Shown: positions 35,333 to 46,648, numbered from the stretch's first letter. The stretch: 64,000 bases of DNA from Pyropia haitanensis (GCA_008729055.1 SDUX01000004.1:1364001-1428000); one strand, 5' to 3'. Translations and numbers: made by a program. The notes: generated by a model from the sequence alone, not told the origin.

Positions 35333-36299
35333 CCCCCCCCCCGTGCCGCCAACACCAGTGGCGGCGGGGGTGCCGCCGCCCCCCCCCCCCCCCCCCCACC
35401 CGCCACCCCCCTTGGCCGCCGCCGCCGCCGCGGCGGGCGACACGAGCGCCGCAAAGTCCGCGTGCAGGGCGGCGAGGTCCGCCGCGTGCACCGCCCGCGC
35501 GTGCTTCACCGCCGCGTCCGCGTCGGCCGACCGCGCCGCCGCCGCCGCCGCCGCGTCGTCCAGCCGCCCAAACGCAACGCCCAGCGCGGCGGTCGCCGCG
35601 GCCGACGCGGCTTCCGCCGACGCGGCGCGTGCGGCGGCGGCGGCGGCGCCGTCTTCGGCGGCGGCGAGGCGGGCGACAAAGCCGGCGGTCGGCGTTTCGC
35701 CACAGACGCACCCGCCAGCGTCACCGCCACCGCCGCCGTCGCCGCCGTTGCCGTCGCCATCGTCGGCCGAGCAAGAACTCCCGTCGGTGGTGGCGTCCGA
35801 CTCGCCGTCGGACGTGTCTCGCTTGCCGCGGCCAAGCAGGGACGCCGCCGACCGGCCCGCACCGCCGCCGCCACCGCCATCGTCCCCGTCGCTGCTGTCA
35901 CTGCCGGTACCACCACGGACAGCAGCGGCGGCGGCGGCGGCGACGGCGCCACAACGGTCGACGGTCTCCAGCGGGCCATCCCGCGGCGGGGCCACCACCG
36001 TCACTCGCTTGCGCCCCCCCCCCCCGCCCTCCCCCCCCCTCCCTCCCCCCACAGCCACGCGTGTACCCCCGCCCGCCGGCGTAGCAGCACCCCCCCCCTC
36101 ACCAGCGGCGGCGGCGGCGGCAGCACCATCGCCCGTGGCGGTCGCCCCCCCCCCGTCGCAGGGGCGGCACCGCCCCGCGGGCGGGGCGCCGCCGCTCCTC
36201 CCCCCCCCCCCCCGCGGCGCCGCCCATCCGTGGCGGCGCGGCCGACGCGGCCCACGGCCGCGCCCTCGCGCGCGCCACCCCCCCACGCATGGCGGGCAT
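29028..36299 (-). CDS. giant Ala-rich coiled-coil protein
   Basis: About 2,400 residues on the minus strand. The middle (about 30.8-35.6 kb) is a nearly continuous Ala/Glu/Arg/Asp coiled coil. Two blocks consist of 14-residue (two-heptad) repeats: ARAERAEAEVADVT at 33.1-34.1 kb and RRADAADEAAAEAT at 32.7-33.0 kb. The N-terminal part is Gly/Ser/Asp-rich with CVCGETPTAGFVARL. The C-terminal part has a second helical block (RDAELRRLHRLLADAEASLG), then CAGCTACDRL, KTKCAGCV, and the end LVEEEVDKAYASV. The frame changes once in a run at about 31,263-31,290 (G on the coding strand). The long N-terminal frame has no ATG; the ATG at 36299 (MPAMRGGVARARARPW) reaches it across a G run near 36,200. The opposite strand is also open but reads as Ser/Ala/Arg only. 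It resembles golgin- or SMC-like rods; I cannot name it. Confidence 0.65.
32690..33000 (-). repeat. 42-bp coding tandem repeat, block 1
   Basis: About seven degenerate 42-bp units encode RRADAADEAAAEAT-like 14-mers of the coiled-coil protein. Copies differ mainly at silent and conservative positions (RRADTADEAV, QRADTADKAV), so the block is older than the one at 33.1-34.1 kb. Confidence 0.75.
33100..34100 (-). repeat. 42-bp coding tandem repeat, block 2
   Basis: Roughly twenty 42-bp units encode ARAERAEAEVADVT-like 14-mers. Units between about 33,740 and 33,900 are nearly identical (GGCACGGGCAGTCACGTC recurs on the plus strand). A three-unit super-repeat containing QTEVADVTARAE and ETELADAVARA is also duplicated. 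Exact multiples of two heptads keep the coiled coil in register when copy number changes. Confidence 0.85.
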
Positions 36300-36671
36300 G
36301 CGCGTCGAGCGGGTAGGTCAGAGGTGGAGAGGGCGAGCACGGGAGAGCGGGAGGGGGTGAGGCGGAGCGGACGGCGGCCAGAGGGGGGGGCGGCGCTCCA
36401 GACGCCGCGCGGCGGGAATGGGCGACGGGTGGTGGCGGCGACGCCGCCGCCGCCCCCCCCCCCTCCCCCTCCACGCTGCGGCTAGGGCGTGCGTGCCCCC
36501 TCCCAGCGGGGAGAACGGGAAGTGGACGAGGGCGGGGGGGGGGGGCGGGGGGGGGGAGGAGGGAGTGTGCCGCCGCCGCGGTCGGTCGGCACCGCACGGC
36601 TCCGCGTCGGCGGGTGGCGGCCGCGGCGCGCAGGGGCGGCGGCGGCACCGGCAGCGGCGGCGGCAACGGCA

Positions 36672-36702
<31 letters not shown>

Positions 36703-37950
36703 CGGCACGGCGGCGGCGGGCCCACGGCTACGCGCGCTCACCCCAGCGCGGGGTGCACCCGCCCCCCCCCCCGCCCCCCCCCCCCTTGCTCCCCCCGCTC
36801 CCGCCCCCACCCCGCCCTCGCCAAGCGCCAGACCGGTTGGCGACCAGCGCGGAGCGAGCGCACCAGCGGGAAAGGACAGGGGTGGCGGGCAGCGGGGCAG
36901 CAACCAAAGAAAGAAACGCCAGGCGCCAAGGGGGGGAAGGGGGGGGTGTTGGGGTACAGCGCCGGAGGTCATGGGGGCGGTAGGGGGTGGGCGCGGCCGT
37001 CGCGTCGCCGCCCCCCCCCCCCCCCCCGCCCCCCCCCCCTACCCCCCTTCACCCATCGCCCGTGGCCAACAGCAGCCACCGCCCGCCGTGCGGCGGGGCG
37101 GTCGTACCCGGCGGCCGGCGCACCCCCCCCCCCGCCCCCCCCCCCCCGCCACCGCCCAAAATTCAACGGGCGCCGCCGCCCCACGTCAGTGGCGGCGAGC
37201 GACACGGATGGAGACGGTCGGACGGGACGCTGGCGCGGCGTGAGGGGTAGGCGTGGCGGCAGTGGGGGGGGGGAGGGGGTGGGCACGGTGGAAGCGCCGC
37301 CCGCGCCGCCGCGCGGCGCTGCGCCGCAAGTTGTCAGCAGTCACGCCGTGCGAGAAGGGGGGGGGGGGGGGGGCGGGAAGCCGGCCGCGCGCTCATGGGG
37401 GGGGGAAAGGGGGCCGATCGACAGACGCGCGGCGGCGGGGGGATGACGCGATGAGGCGTGGGTCGTGGACGAGGTCCGAGCGTTCTGCCGTCTGCCGCGG
37501 CACGCGAGGACGGCACCCCGCTCTTGCTGTCGAATTTGATGAAAATTCCTCTTCTGTCGTCATGACAACCACAACTACATGTAGTTCAATGACAGCTTTT
37601 GTCGGCTGGCCTGGGAAGAATTGAAAGTTTCCATCCCAAAATGGAAAGTGTCAAGGGTCGTTGCCTGTCAGGCCAAGGACACGGGCCCAACGTCCGGGAA
37701 GATCAGCCCGTACTCCGTGTCTCTCTGACGTACACTCGTCGGTCGGCCTCTTCCGACGGCTCCTCGCTCGTCGCCCGCTGTTGACGCCCGCCGCCCTCGA
37801 GTCCACTCCCCCGGCCTTCCCCCCGTGACGACGGGCTGCGCGCCGCCGCCCTGCCGCTCCCTGTCTTTTCGCCCACGCTGGTGTGCCTGCCCTCCCCCTG
37901 CCGGCCTTCTCTCCCTCGCCCCGCCCCCCCTGTCGCGGGCGCCGCCCGCC
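36300..37950. other. intergenic interval between divergent genes
   Basis: Most of it is G/C-homopolymer DNA (G runs at 36.5 kb, C runs at 36.77 and 37.0-37.15 kb). A distinct AT-richer island at about 37,500-37,770 precedes a CT-rich stretch and the start codon at 37951, and probably contains that gene's promoter. No gene is recognised. Confidence 0.5.
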
Positions 37951-39903
37951 ATGGCGGACCCCCCCGCCCCCAAGCTGCTCATCGCCACCCTCACCGGCGC
38001 GCACTCCCCCTCCTCCCTCACCGCCCTCGCGCGCATCCTTTCGGGCGTCGCAACGAGCGCGACGCTCGTGGACCTCCGCCAGTTTGTCGTCCGCTCCACC
38101 TTCACCGCCATGGCGGCGGTCGAGCTCCGCCCGCCGCCGCCGCCGCCGCCACCCCCACCATCGCCGCCGTCGGCTGAGGGGGAAGACCCGCCGCCGCCGC
38201 CGCCGTCGGCGGCGGCGGCGGCGGCGGCGGTGGGGGTGGCGCCATCGCCGCCACCGGCAGACGATGCCGCCGGCGGGGGTGCGCCCGCGACGGACGTGGC
38301 GTCGACGGATATCGTCAAGCAGATCCTGCTCGCCGCCCACACGGCGGGCTTTGAGGTCGAGTTTGATGTCGTTACCGGCCGCCGTGGGGGGCGGGGTGAC
38401 CCTGCAGAGGAGGACGCGGCCGCCCTGGGGGGGGAAGGGGGGGGGGGGGGGACACGCCCGCGGCCACAGCCGCCACGGGCAACGGCGCGGACAGGGGGTC
38501 TGCCGACAGCGGCGGTAGCGGTGGCACCGGCGGTGGCGGTGGTGGCGGCGGCTGCAGCGGCGGCGGCGGCGGCAGCGGCGGCGCGCGGGACACGTACGCG
38601 GTGACGCTCGTCGCGCCCGGCCGGATGCCGCCCGCCTTTCTCGGCGCCGCCGCCGCGGCGATCGCGCGCGCCGGCGGCAACATCCACGGCATTGAGCGGC
38701 GCACCGCCGAGGGTGACCCGTGCAGCTGCTACGAGCTGGGCGTGCGGCTGCCGTCGGGTGGGGGGGGGGGGGAGCGCGTCGCGCGCCTGCGGGCGGCGCT
38801 GATGGAGCTGAGCCGCTCCCAGCCGGGGGCGGACCTCGCCGTCCAGCGGGGGGGGCTCGTCCGCCGCGCCAAGCGGCTGGTCGTCTTTGACCTGAGCTGG
38901 ACGCTGCTGCAGGGCGAGTCGATGGAGACGCTGCTGGCTGCGGCGGGTACTGCGGTGCCGGCTGACGGCGACGGCGCGGCAGAAGAGGTACGTGCAGTGG
39001 CGGGTGAGATGGGGGGGCGGGGGGATGGGGGGGAGGGCGCAGAGGGGGGGCGGGAAGGTGTTGCGGCTGGGACGCGGGGGACTGGCTGTGGCCGCGTGGC
39101 CGCTGCGGTGTCTGCCCCGCCACTGGGGCGTGCCGCGTCAGACAGCCACGCGCATCCGGCGCCCGCGCCCGGTTGACCTCTGGCGGCAGCCGCTCTGCTC
39201 ACGGACCGTGTACTGACCTCTTTTGGTGGGTGTGGTGGGTGGCCCCCGCCCGCCCGCGTGGCGCCAACTTCCCTTCTTCTTCCCGTCGGCGCGGTGGTTG
39301 GCGCGCCACACCCCCTCCGCTCCCGTTCTCCCCCTTGCTTGCCCGTGTGCAGCCCGGCACATCGCGCTTCCGTCGGCTGGCGCGCCTCCTCGCCGGCACG
39401 CCCGTAGCGCCCACGCTCGCCCGCCTGCGGTCCTCCCTCACCCTCACCCCCGGCGCCGCCACCCTCTGCCGCGGCCTCCGCAAGCTCGGCTGCAAGCTCG
39501 CGGTCATCAGCTCTGGCCCGCTGGTCGTCGCGCAAGCCGTCAAGGCGGCGCTCGACCTCGACATGTGCTACGGCAACGCCCTCCCGTCGGCGGCCGGCCG
39601 CTTCACCGGCGGCGTCGACGTGCTGCCCGAAATCGATGGCCCCCGCAAGGCGGAGCTCCTCGCCGCCCTCGCCATGCAGGAGCGCGTGTCGGTGGACCAG
39701 GTGGTGGCCATTGGCGACGGGCCCGTGTCGGCGGCGATGCTCAGCGCGGCGGGCCTGGCGATCGCGTTTGACCAGCCGGGGGCGGTCGCGTCGGCGGGCG
39801 CCCGGGGGGGGGGCGCATCGCGTCCAAGAGCCTCGCGAGCGTGCTCTACTTGATGGGCATGGGGGGGGCCGACGTCCGCCACGCGTGCGAGGATGGTATG
39901 TGA
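37951..39903 (+). CDS. SerB-like double-ACT HAD protein with degenerate active site
   Basis: Exons 37951-38987 and 39353-39903, joined by a GTACGT...GTGCAG intron in phase 0. Two ACT-like domains are followed by a HAD domain, the layout of SerB2-type phosphoserine phosphatases. ACT1 begins KLLIATLTGAHSPSSLTALARIL and is interrupted by Pro/Ala-rich inserts; ACT2 begins DTYAVTLVAPGRMPPAFLG. HAD motif I is VVFDLSWTLLQGE: the nucleophile Asp is kept but the second Asp of DxDxT is Ser. Motif II is AVISSGP, and motif III Lys is in GPRKAELL. Motif IV is AIGDGPVSAAML, where the family has GDGAND, so one metal-binding Asp is also missing. Frame changes lie in G runs near 38,426-38,453 and 39,803-39,812; after the latter comes the expected tail KSLASVLYLMGMGG. 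It is probably a regulatory, amino-acid-sensing or weak enzyme rather than a normal serine-pathway phosphatase. Confidence 0.8.
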
Positions 39904-40499
39904 GCGGGGGAGCGGGGGGGGGGCGGGGGGGGGGGCGGGATGACATGGGAGCTGGGGGGGGACCACCGCCCGCCTGGGGGGGGGGGGGGCGGCCTCGCCC
40001 GTACGCCCGTGTGGGGTGCGGGTGTGCCATGGCCGCTGGCGGGTGGCCGCCGGCAGACGCGGAGCGCCCCGCCGCCGGCCGTGCGCACCCACCGCGCACC
40101 CAGCAGGGGCGGGCAGGGCTGGCGACACCGTGCGAGTTACAGACGGACCTGTACTGTACACCACCACGGCAACCGCAAACGCAACGCCGCACCCGACGCG
40201 CATGTACCACCCCGCCTCCGCCGCGAGCACCCCCCTCAGCCCACCTCGCGCACCTTTCCCCCCCTCCCCCCCCCCCCCACCGGCGGCGTCTCCCCCCCCC
40301 CCCAGCAGCCGCCACACCCCCCCCACACCCCCCCCCACACCCTCCCCCCCCCCCGGCCCCCCCCACTCCCGAGCCCACTCCCCACCAGGGCGCCCACCCC
40401 CGCCGCTCCCCCCCCACCCCCCCCCCCCCCACTCAACAGCGCCCGCCCCCCACTCATCCCCGCCCGCGACCGGTGGTCACCGCCCAGCCGGGACGGCGT
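39904..40499. other. intergenic C-run interval
   Basis: G runs near 39,915-39,980 give way to a 40,220-40,440 stretch of C runs. I see no gene. The end of the neighbouring minus-strand candidate is uncertain and may extend into this interval. Confidence 0.4.
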
Positions 40500-40664
40500 G
40501 CCGCTCTTGCGCGACCGCCCCCGGCGGCCGCCACCCCCCCCCCCCCCCCCCTCCCCCACCGCCGCCAAGGATGACGCCGCTGAGGCCGCGGGCGGTCGCG
40601 CGGGGCCAGCCACGGGCGGACGCGCGGAGCGCGGCGGCGACCGCCGCGGACGGCGGCGCGCCGA

Positions 40665-40707
<43 letters not shown>

Positions 40708-42851
40708 AGCGGCGGCGGCGACCGCCACGCCCGGCGGCGGGGGGGAGGGGGGGGGGACGGGCCGCCGACGCGGCGGGTGGTCATCTGCCAGCCGGTCGCG
40801 TCGTCGCGGACAATGGCGGGGAGGTGGGGGGTGAGGGCGGTGGTGCCGCCGGGGGGGTGCGTGTCGGTGACGGCCATGGCAGCGGTGGGCGCCGCCGCCG
40901 CCGCCGCCGCCAGCGGGTAGGTTGCCACGACCGCGCCGGCGGCGGGGGGGGCCGCGCCGGCGGTGAGCGCCGCGAGCGGCACCGCCGCCGAGTGCACGAC
41001 GGTCGTTGCCGCCGCCGCCGCCGCTGCCGCCGCCGCCGCCGCGGCGGCGGCGCCGCCGCTGCCGCCGCCGCCGGGCGCCGCCGCGTCGGCCGGCGCGGCG
41101 GCGGCGAGGACGCTGCTGCCCGCAGAGGCGGCGGCGTCCCCCCCCCCCCCCCCCCCCGGGCCCCACAAACGGCGTGGACGGCGCGCGCATGCCAAACGGG
41201 AGCGTCAGCCGGCGCTCGCGGAGCGCCCAGGCGGGCGGCTCGGCGGCAAAGACAATGTCGGGGAGGGAGGGGGGGAGGGGGGTGGGGGGGGGCGGCGGGT
41301 GCCGGGGGGGGAAGCCCCCGGGGGGGGGACCCGAGCGTCCATCACGTCCATCGGGGTGGGGGGGGGGGGGGGACGCGGGGGGGGGTGGGGGGGGTTGGCG
41401 GCGCGTCCGCGGCGGCGTCGCGGCGGCTCACAGGAGAGAGCGGAGGGGTCGCCCCGGCGTGGGGGGGGGGGGGGGGGGGGGCGGGCGGCGGGACGGCCAC
41501 CCCCACCGCCAACGTGCCGCCGCGGCGGCCGCGTCGCCGCGGGTCGCGACGCACCGTCGGCGGCGCCGGTAGCCGGGGAGAGGGGGGGGGGGGGGGAGGG
41601 TGGGCACCGCCCGCCCGCCCGCCCACCCACCCGCCCACCCGCCCGCCCGCCCGCCCACCGGCCGTCCCGCTCGCCCGCCGCGGCGCACAAACCAGCCTTC
41701 CGCCGCCGCCGCCGCCGGCGCGGCAACGGCCGGCCGGCCGGCCGGCCGGCAGGGGACTGGCGCGACGCGGTGCGGCGGCCGGCCGGCCGGCCACTCCCGC
41801 CGCGGTGGGCGGACGCGCGCTACGCCCAGCGGCGGTGCGTCGCCAGGGGGGGGGGGAGGGGGGGAGGGAGTCTGGCGGGGGGGGGTTGCGGGATCTGGCA
41901 GCGTGGGGGGGGGTGGAGCCGCCGCCCCGAGCGGTGCCGGGGGGGGGCGGCGAGGATGGCGGAGGTGGGTGGGGGGGGTGCGGGACGGGCGCCGCCGCGG
42001 GGGGACGCCGCTGCGGTGGCGGGAGCAGCAGGTCGGGGGGGGTGCCGGGCGGCAGCGGCGAGGGGCAGCGGCGGTGGCGGGAGGTGGGCGAGGGCCCCCG
42101 GGGGCCCCCCGAGGAAGGCGGGATGGGGGTGGGCGGGGGGGGGGGGGGGAGGGGATGGGGTAGGGGGGGATGGGGTAGGGGGGATGGCCGCTGGGCAGGG
42201 CGGCCGACGGTTCTGTATGCGGCTGGGGGGCGACGGGGGAGGTAGTAGGGGTGGGGGCAGCACGGGGGGGGAGCGACGGAGCGGGCCAGCAACGCCAAAG
42301 GGGGGGTGCGGGCGGCCGCCGCCGCCGGCGGCGGCGGGATCCCAGTGTGGGCGCGGTCGCCACCGGCTCGGCGGCGTGGCAGGGGGCCTGTGCGTCACGC
42401 CCACACACGAAACGGGGTGTGGGGCTGCTGCGGTCGCGGGGGGGAGAGGCGCTTGCCGCTTTCCAGAGGGGACGAGGGGGGGGGGGGGGGCGGGGGGGGA
42501 GTGGGGTGTGGGGGGTCCCCGCCGCCCAGTGTGGAGGCGCGTCAGTGGAGGAGGCACCGGCAGCCCATCGCAGGCGGCCGAGCCGGGGGGAGTGGGGCGC
42601 CGTGTGGCGGGAAACGGAGGGGGGGGGGGGCGGGGGAGAGGCGCCGCGGGCCACCGCCGCCGCCGCCGGATTGGCCCCCGTGGGTCGTGTGCCCCGCGGG
42701 GGGCCCCCGTCAGCCGGTGGGAGCGCGGGGGGGGGGGGCGCCTGCGCGCGGCCCGCGCCGGCCGCGCCCACCGTCGGTGCGCCGCCGCGCCGCCGCCCCC
42801 ACCGCGGCGTGCGGCCGGGTGAGCCATGACGGCTGGCCGCGCGGCGGGGCG

Positions 42852-42898
<47 letters not shown>

Positions 42899-43020
42899 GG
42901 CCACCCGCGGCGGCCCGCCGTGCGTCCGCGGCGCGCGCCGCGCCGCCGCGGCGGCGCGTCCCCCCCCCCCCCCCACCCAATGGGAAATCCACCCGCTGGG
43001 GGTGTGAATCTCGGCGGCAT
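40500..43020 (-). CDS. candidate Pro/Ala/Gly-rich gene, product unknown
   Basis: Stretches of natural-looking protein appear on the minus strand in different frames, each change lying in a G/C run. After an ATG near 41,344 (MDVMDARVPPP) comes DIVFAAEPPAWALRERRL with LTLPFGMRAPSTPFVGPG. Beyond a run at about 41,140-41,158 an Ala-rich hydrophobic part contains AVTDTHPPGGTTALTPHL and AIVRDDATGWQMTTRRVGG; beyond a third run lies AVAAALRASARGWPRATARG. A start at 43,020 (MPPRFTPPAGGFPIGW) follows a C-run leader on the minus strand. The part at 41.4-43.0 kb is mostly Pro-rich and may be leader or intron. The family is not recognised, and exact ends and exon structure are unresolved. Confidence 0.35.
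42851..42898. repeat. GGC trinucleotide repeat, 16 units
   Basis: An uninterrupted (GGC)16 run. Depending on frame it would encode Gly, Ala or Arg on the plus strand, or Pro, Ala or Arg on the minus strand. It is prone to length change. Confidence 0.9.
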
Positions 43021-44892
43021 CGGCGGATGACGCGGAGGAAGGGGGGGGGGGGGGGGGCTCGGGCGGCCGCCGCCGGGCGTCACACGGGCGGCCGCTCGAC
43101 ACCGCGTGACGATGGCGAGGAGGACCAAAGCGGAGGGCGGGTGGGGCGCCGCACGAGGTCGGCAGATGTACTACTCTTCTTCTGCCTCGTGCGGTGGCCT
43201 CGCTCTTTTCCGCGACTTTTGCGTCCTTTTTGTGTGTGAGAGGACGCCAAGCGTACGCACCGAGCTCGTGTGGCGGCAGACGGTGCCGACGAGTGAAGGG
43301 CGTGGTGAGCGGGGGGTAGTGGTCGTCCGTTCCAGTGCTCTCTCTCTGTCTTTGCGACTCTCTCTGTGCTCCGTCAAGCCTTTCACGTGGCCGCTGATGT
43401 GGGCGGCGGGGACTTCCCACCGCGCCCGCCAGCGCGGCGTCCGTTTTCCGATGGACTGTGCCGTCGGCGACGAGCGGGCACCCCACAAAGGGGTGCCCAC
43501 CTCACCTGGCCAGCGACAGAGAGTAAAGATGGCCAAGGAGCGGCTGGCAAGCACGTCGTTTCCGGGGTCCCCCCCCTCTTCCGCCGCAGCTCGCACCACT
43601 TTGCACTGGGTCGTGGCGCTCCCGAGCGAGGGCGGCCACGGAAGCCACTTTCCAAGCTCACCACCCGCACCCTCAACGGGGGCCCGCCGCGACCACCCAC
43701 CGCGTGCCCGTCTCGACAACCGTCTGGAGCACCGCTCCCCCTACCGCCAGTGCCGCAACGTCGTTCCACACGTCCGCCACCGCGCGTGCCGCAGACGCCG
43801 TCGGCTAGGTGCTTTGCACGCTTGGTCCGCGGCACCTGCCTCGTGGCCATGGTCGGCCGCGGGGGAGAGCGCCCTCGCGTGGCCACGCCCGTTCCCCCGC
43901 CGGGGTCCCCCCACGGGAGGGGCGCCGCGCGGAGCGGGTAGACGCCAGCGGGTGCCGTGCCCTGACCGGCCGGCCGCCAGGAGGGGGTCGTTCTCGCTCC
44001 CTCCCGGGGGGCGGGGAACGCCTGGCGGCAGTCCATGCCCAAGGCGGGAGGACGCTGGCGCCGCGCCGCGCCGCGGGCGGCCGCATCTGGCGACAAGCAT
44101 CCCCGGCGCCCATAAACCCAAACAGGAGGTACCAGTCGTCAAGTTTCGGCACGGCAGTCGTTTTCGTGCTTTGGATCTCTCAGATTATTCTTGCTAGCCA
44201 ATCAACACTCGATCTGATCGGTCTCGTGGCAATGGCAAGGACATGGGCTGCTCGTGACGCCACCTGATTGGCTGTGCGTTGACATGACTGGGGCTCTCCA
44301 GTTTTCCAAATTGCAATCAAGCCATTGGCTGTTTTGTGAGCGGAAGCCACGAGGCGGAGGCTCGAGCTCGTGCCTCTGCGCTCATGATCCGCTCCCGCAG
44401 TCGGCGCTTCAACCCAGCCTCGCGTCGACTGCGTGGCCATCGCGGGGCGGACCGCGGCGGTCGCAAGCCTGGCCGGCGCGTCCCCCCACCTCCCCCCCTC
44501 CCCAACCCCGGCAGGACGGCGCCCCGCCAGTTGGTGGACGGGGCGGGGCGCCCCTGCAGGCATGGACGCGCCGGGCGCGCCGCGCGGGCCGCGTCCCCCG
44601 TCTTGACGACGGCGGTCACGGTCTTCTTCCCCACCGCCGCCGCTGCCGCCGCCGCTGCCGCCGCCGCTGCCGCCGCCGCCCCCGCCGCCACCCCCGCCGC
44701 GTGTCCACCCGGGTCGCCCTCGGCGGTCACGGTGGTCGGTCGTCGCGTCGCCTGTGGCGCCGCGCGTTTTCCTCTTCCGCCCGCCCGCTCCGCCGCCCGC
44801 CCCCCCTGTGCTTGCTCCCCCTGGGCGCCCCACCACCGCCGCCGGTCGCGCACAACCCCCCCCCATCCCCCCCCCCTCCCGCCGTCATCCCC
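43021..44892. other. intergenic interval between divergent genes
   Basis: Moderate GC, with AT-richer patches at about 43,150-43,260 and 44,110-44,360. No gene is recognised. Open frames at 43.1-44.2 kb on both strands show no domain or splice signals. The region nearest 44,893 becomes C-rich, fitting a leader. Confidence 0.45.
44198..44328 (+). promoter_or_regulatory. cluster of three CCAAT-type elements
   Basis: CCAAT lies at 44198-44202 and its reverse complement ATTGG at 44267-44271 and 44324-44328, all within the AT-richer island upstream of the gene at 44893. Roughly 60-bp spacing suits NF-Y binding, but no factor has been shown here. Confidence 0.35.
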
Positions 44893-45047
44893 ATGCCTTC
44901 TCACCGCCCCCGCCACCACCTCCACCACCACCACCACCACCACCACCGCCGCCTCCGCCGCCGCACGGTGCGGCGGCTGGGCCGCACCGCCGCCGTTGTG
45001 GCGGCGGCCGTCCTCTCCGCCGCCGCCCTCTGGCGGTCGTACGGCAA

Positions 45048-45081
<34 letters not shown>

Positions 45082-45379
45082 GGACGCGGACGCGGCGGCG
45101 GCAAGGGCCCGCCGCCGCCGCCGCCGACGGCCGCCGCTCGGCAGATGGACGCGGCGGCGGTGGCGGCGGTGGCGGCCGCCGCGGCGGGAGCCGTGTGGGG
45201 GTCGCGGTCTGCTGGTGGCGCCGGCCGGGCCGACGCGCCGCGCACGCCCGCGGGGGTGGCCGCCGCGGCGGCGGCGGTAGGGGCGGCGACGCGTCCGCCG
45301 CGGCTACCGCAACGGGTGCCACGGGCAGGCGTGCCGCCGGTGGCGGTCGGCCGACCGGCCCCCTCGGCCGCTGCTGCCG

Positions 45380-45423
<44 letters not shown>

Positions 45424-45871
45424 ACCACCACCACCACCACCACCGCGCGCGCCGCGCGCGTCGCGGTCGGCGGCGGGGCGCGCCCGCTTTGGCGCGACGG
45501 CGGCGGCGGTGGCGTCGGCAGCGGCGGCGGCGGCGGCGGCGGCGGCCGACCGCCCGCGCACGGCGGCAGCGGCGGCCGCCCGCGAGGCGCGGACGCCCCC
45601 CCTCCCCACGCCGCGCCCCCCCCCCCCCCCGCCAACCCGCGGCGGCGGTGGCGGACCGCCTCGCGACGACGCTGACGCACCTGCTCGCGGCGCACGGCGT
45701 GACGGCGGTGGTGGTCCCCCCCCCCCCCCCGGACCGCCGCCGCCCTACCTGCTCGCCACCCTCCAGCGCGCCGCGTTTACGCTGCCCGCCCTCTCCGTAA
45801 CGGTGCTGACGACGCCGTCGGGCGTCGCGGGGGGGCGGGGCGGGCGGCACGCCGCGGCTGCCGCCGCCTCC

Positions 45872-45909
<38 letters not shown>

Positions 45910-46302
45910 CGCGCGGCTGGCGCTGGCCGACTATGAGCCGCGCTACCTGCCACCCGCGGTGACCGCCGCGGTGTATGGCGGGGACGGGTCGGCCCTGCGG
46001 GCGGCGGGCGGCGGCACGGCGGCGCTGCTCGCCTGGGACGCGGCCGCCGCCGCGCCGGTCGGCCGCGTCGCGGGGCTGATCGCCGCGGCGCAGCGCGGCG
46101 GGGTGGTCTACCTGGCGGTGGGGAGTGTGGTGGGGGGGGCGGGCGTGGGGTGGGGGGTGGGGGGGGCGGGGGGGGGGGTCGACGTCCGCAAGCCACCGCT
46201 GAGCCTGGGCGAGCCGCTCCGCGTGGTGGGCGGCTTGGGGGGGGGGGGGGGGTAGAGCGTAAGCTCTTGTGGTACGACCTCCGGCAGATGCGGCGGCTGT
46301 GA
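44893..46302 (+). CDS. type II membrane protein, function unknown
   Basis: The start MPSHRPRHHLHHHHHHHH is followed by RRLRRRTVRRL and the hydrophobic helix TAAVVAAAVLSAAALW, a type II signal anchor. An Ala/Gly/Thr-rich stem with a CCA repeat (poly-Thr) leads to a folded part: DRLATTLTHLLAAHGVTAVVV, PYLLATLQRAAFTLPALSV, ADYEPRYLPPAVTAAVYG, LLAWDAAAAAPVGRVAGLI and GGVVYLAVGSV. The tail is KPPLSLGEPLRVV and, after a G run, ERKLLWYDLRQMRRL. Frame changes fall in C and G runs near 45,617, 45,716 and 46,240. The anchor-stem-globule layout is typical of Golgi-resident enzymes such as glycosyltransferases, but I see no diagnostic motif and do not assign an activity. Confidence 0.55.
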
Positions 46303-46648
46303 GACGGGGGGGGGGGGGGGGGGGGGGGGGCTGGGGTGGTGGCCACGCGGGAGGGAGACGCGTCGCTCTGGGTAGCAGCCTCCCGCGCTCGCGGACAGGG
46401 GGGCGGCGGGTGTAAGGCACGCACCAAGCGACAGTGGGGTCCAAGGCACGCAGCGGAAGGAAAAAAAAAAAAAAAGAAACGCGGAGCGCCAGACACCGTA
46501 CGCGACGCCACCACCAGAGCCGCCGGACCGCGGGTGCGCGCGCGAGGGCGGGCAGAAGGGGGGGCGGGCGGTGATGCCGGCGCCGCCCGCCGCGCGGCCC
46601 GCAGCGCGGCCCGCCGCGCGGCCACGCCGCGACGGGTCGGGCGGGCGC
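46303..46648. other. shared 3' flank of convergent genes
   Basis: This contains a long G run at about 46,308-46,330 and an A15 tract at about 46,459-46,473, followed by GC-rich DNA up to the NDUFA12 stop codon. No gene is seen. Confidence 0.5.

Noticed and set aside
31623..36485. Very long open frame on the plus strand across the coiled-coil gene
   Set aside because: Its product is a Ser/Ala/Arg/Pro mixture without heptads, whereas the minus strand gives acidic-basic heptads in register with the 42-bp repeats. It is a shadow of codon bias.
40780..40960. HPP-family membrane protein suggested by DTHPPGGTTAL
   Set aside because: Only this short motif matches; the expected four-helix bundle and following helices are absent.
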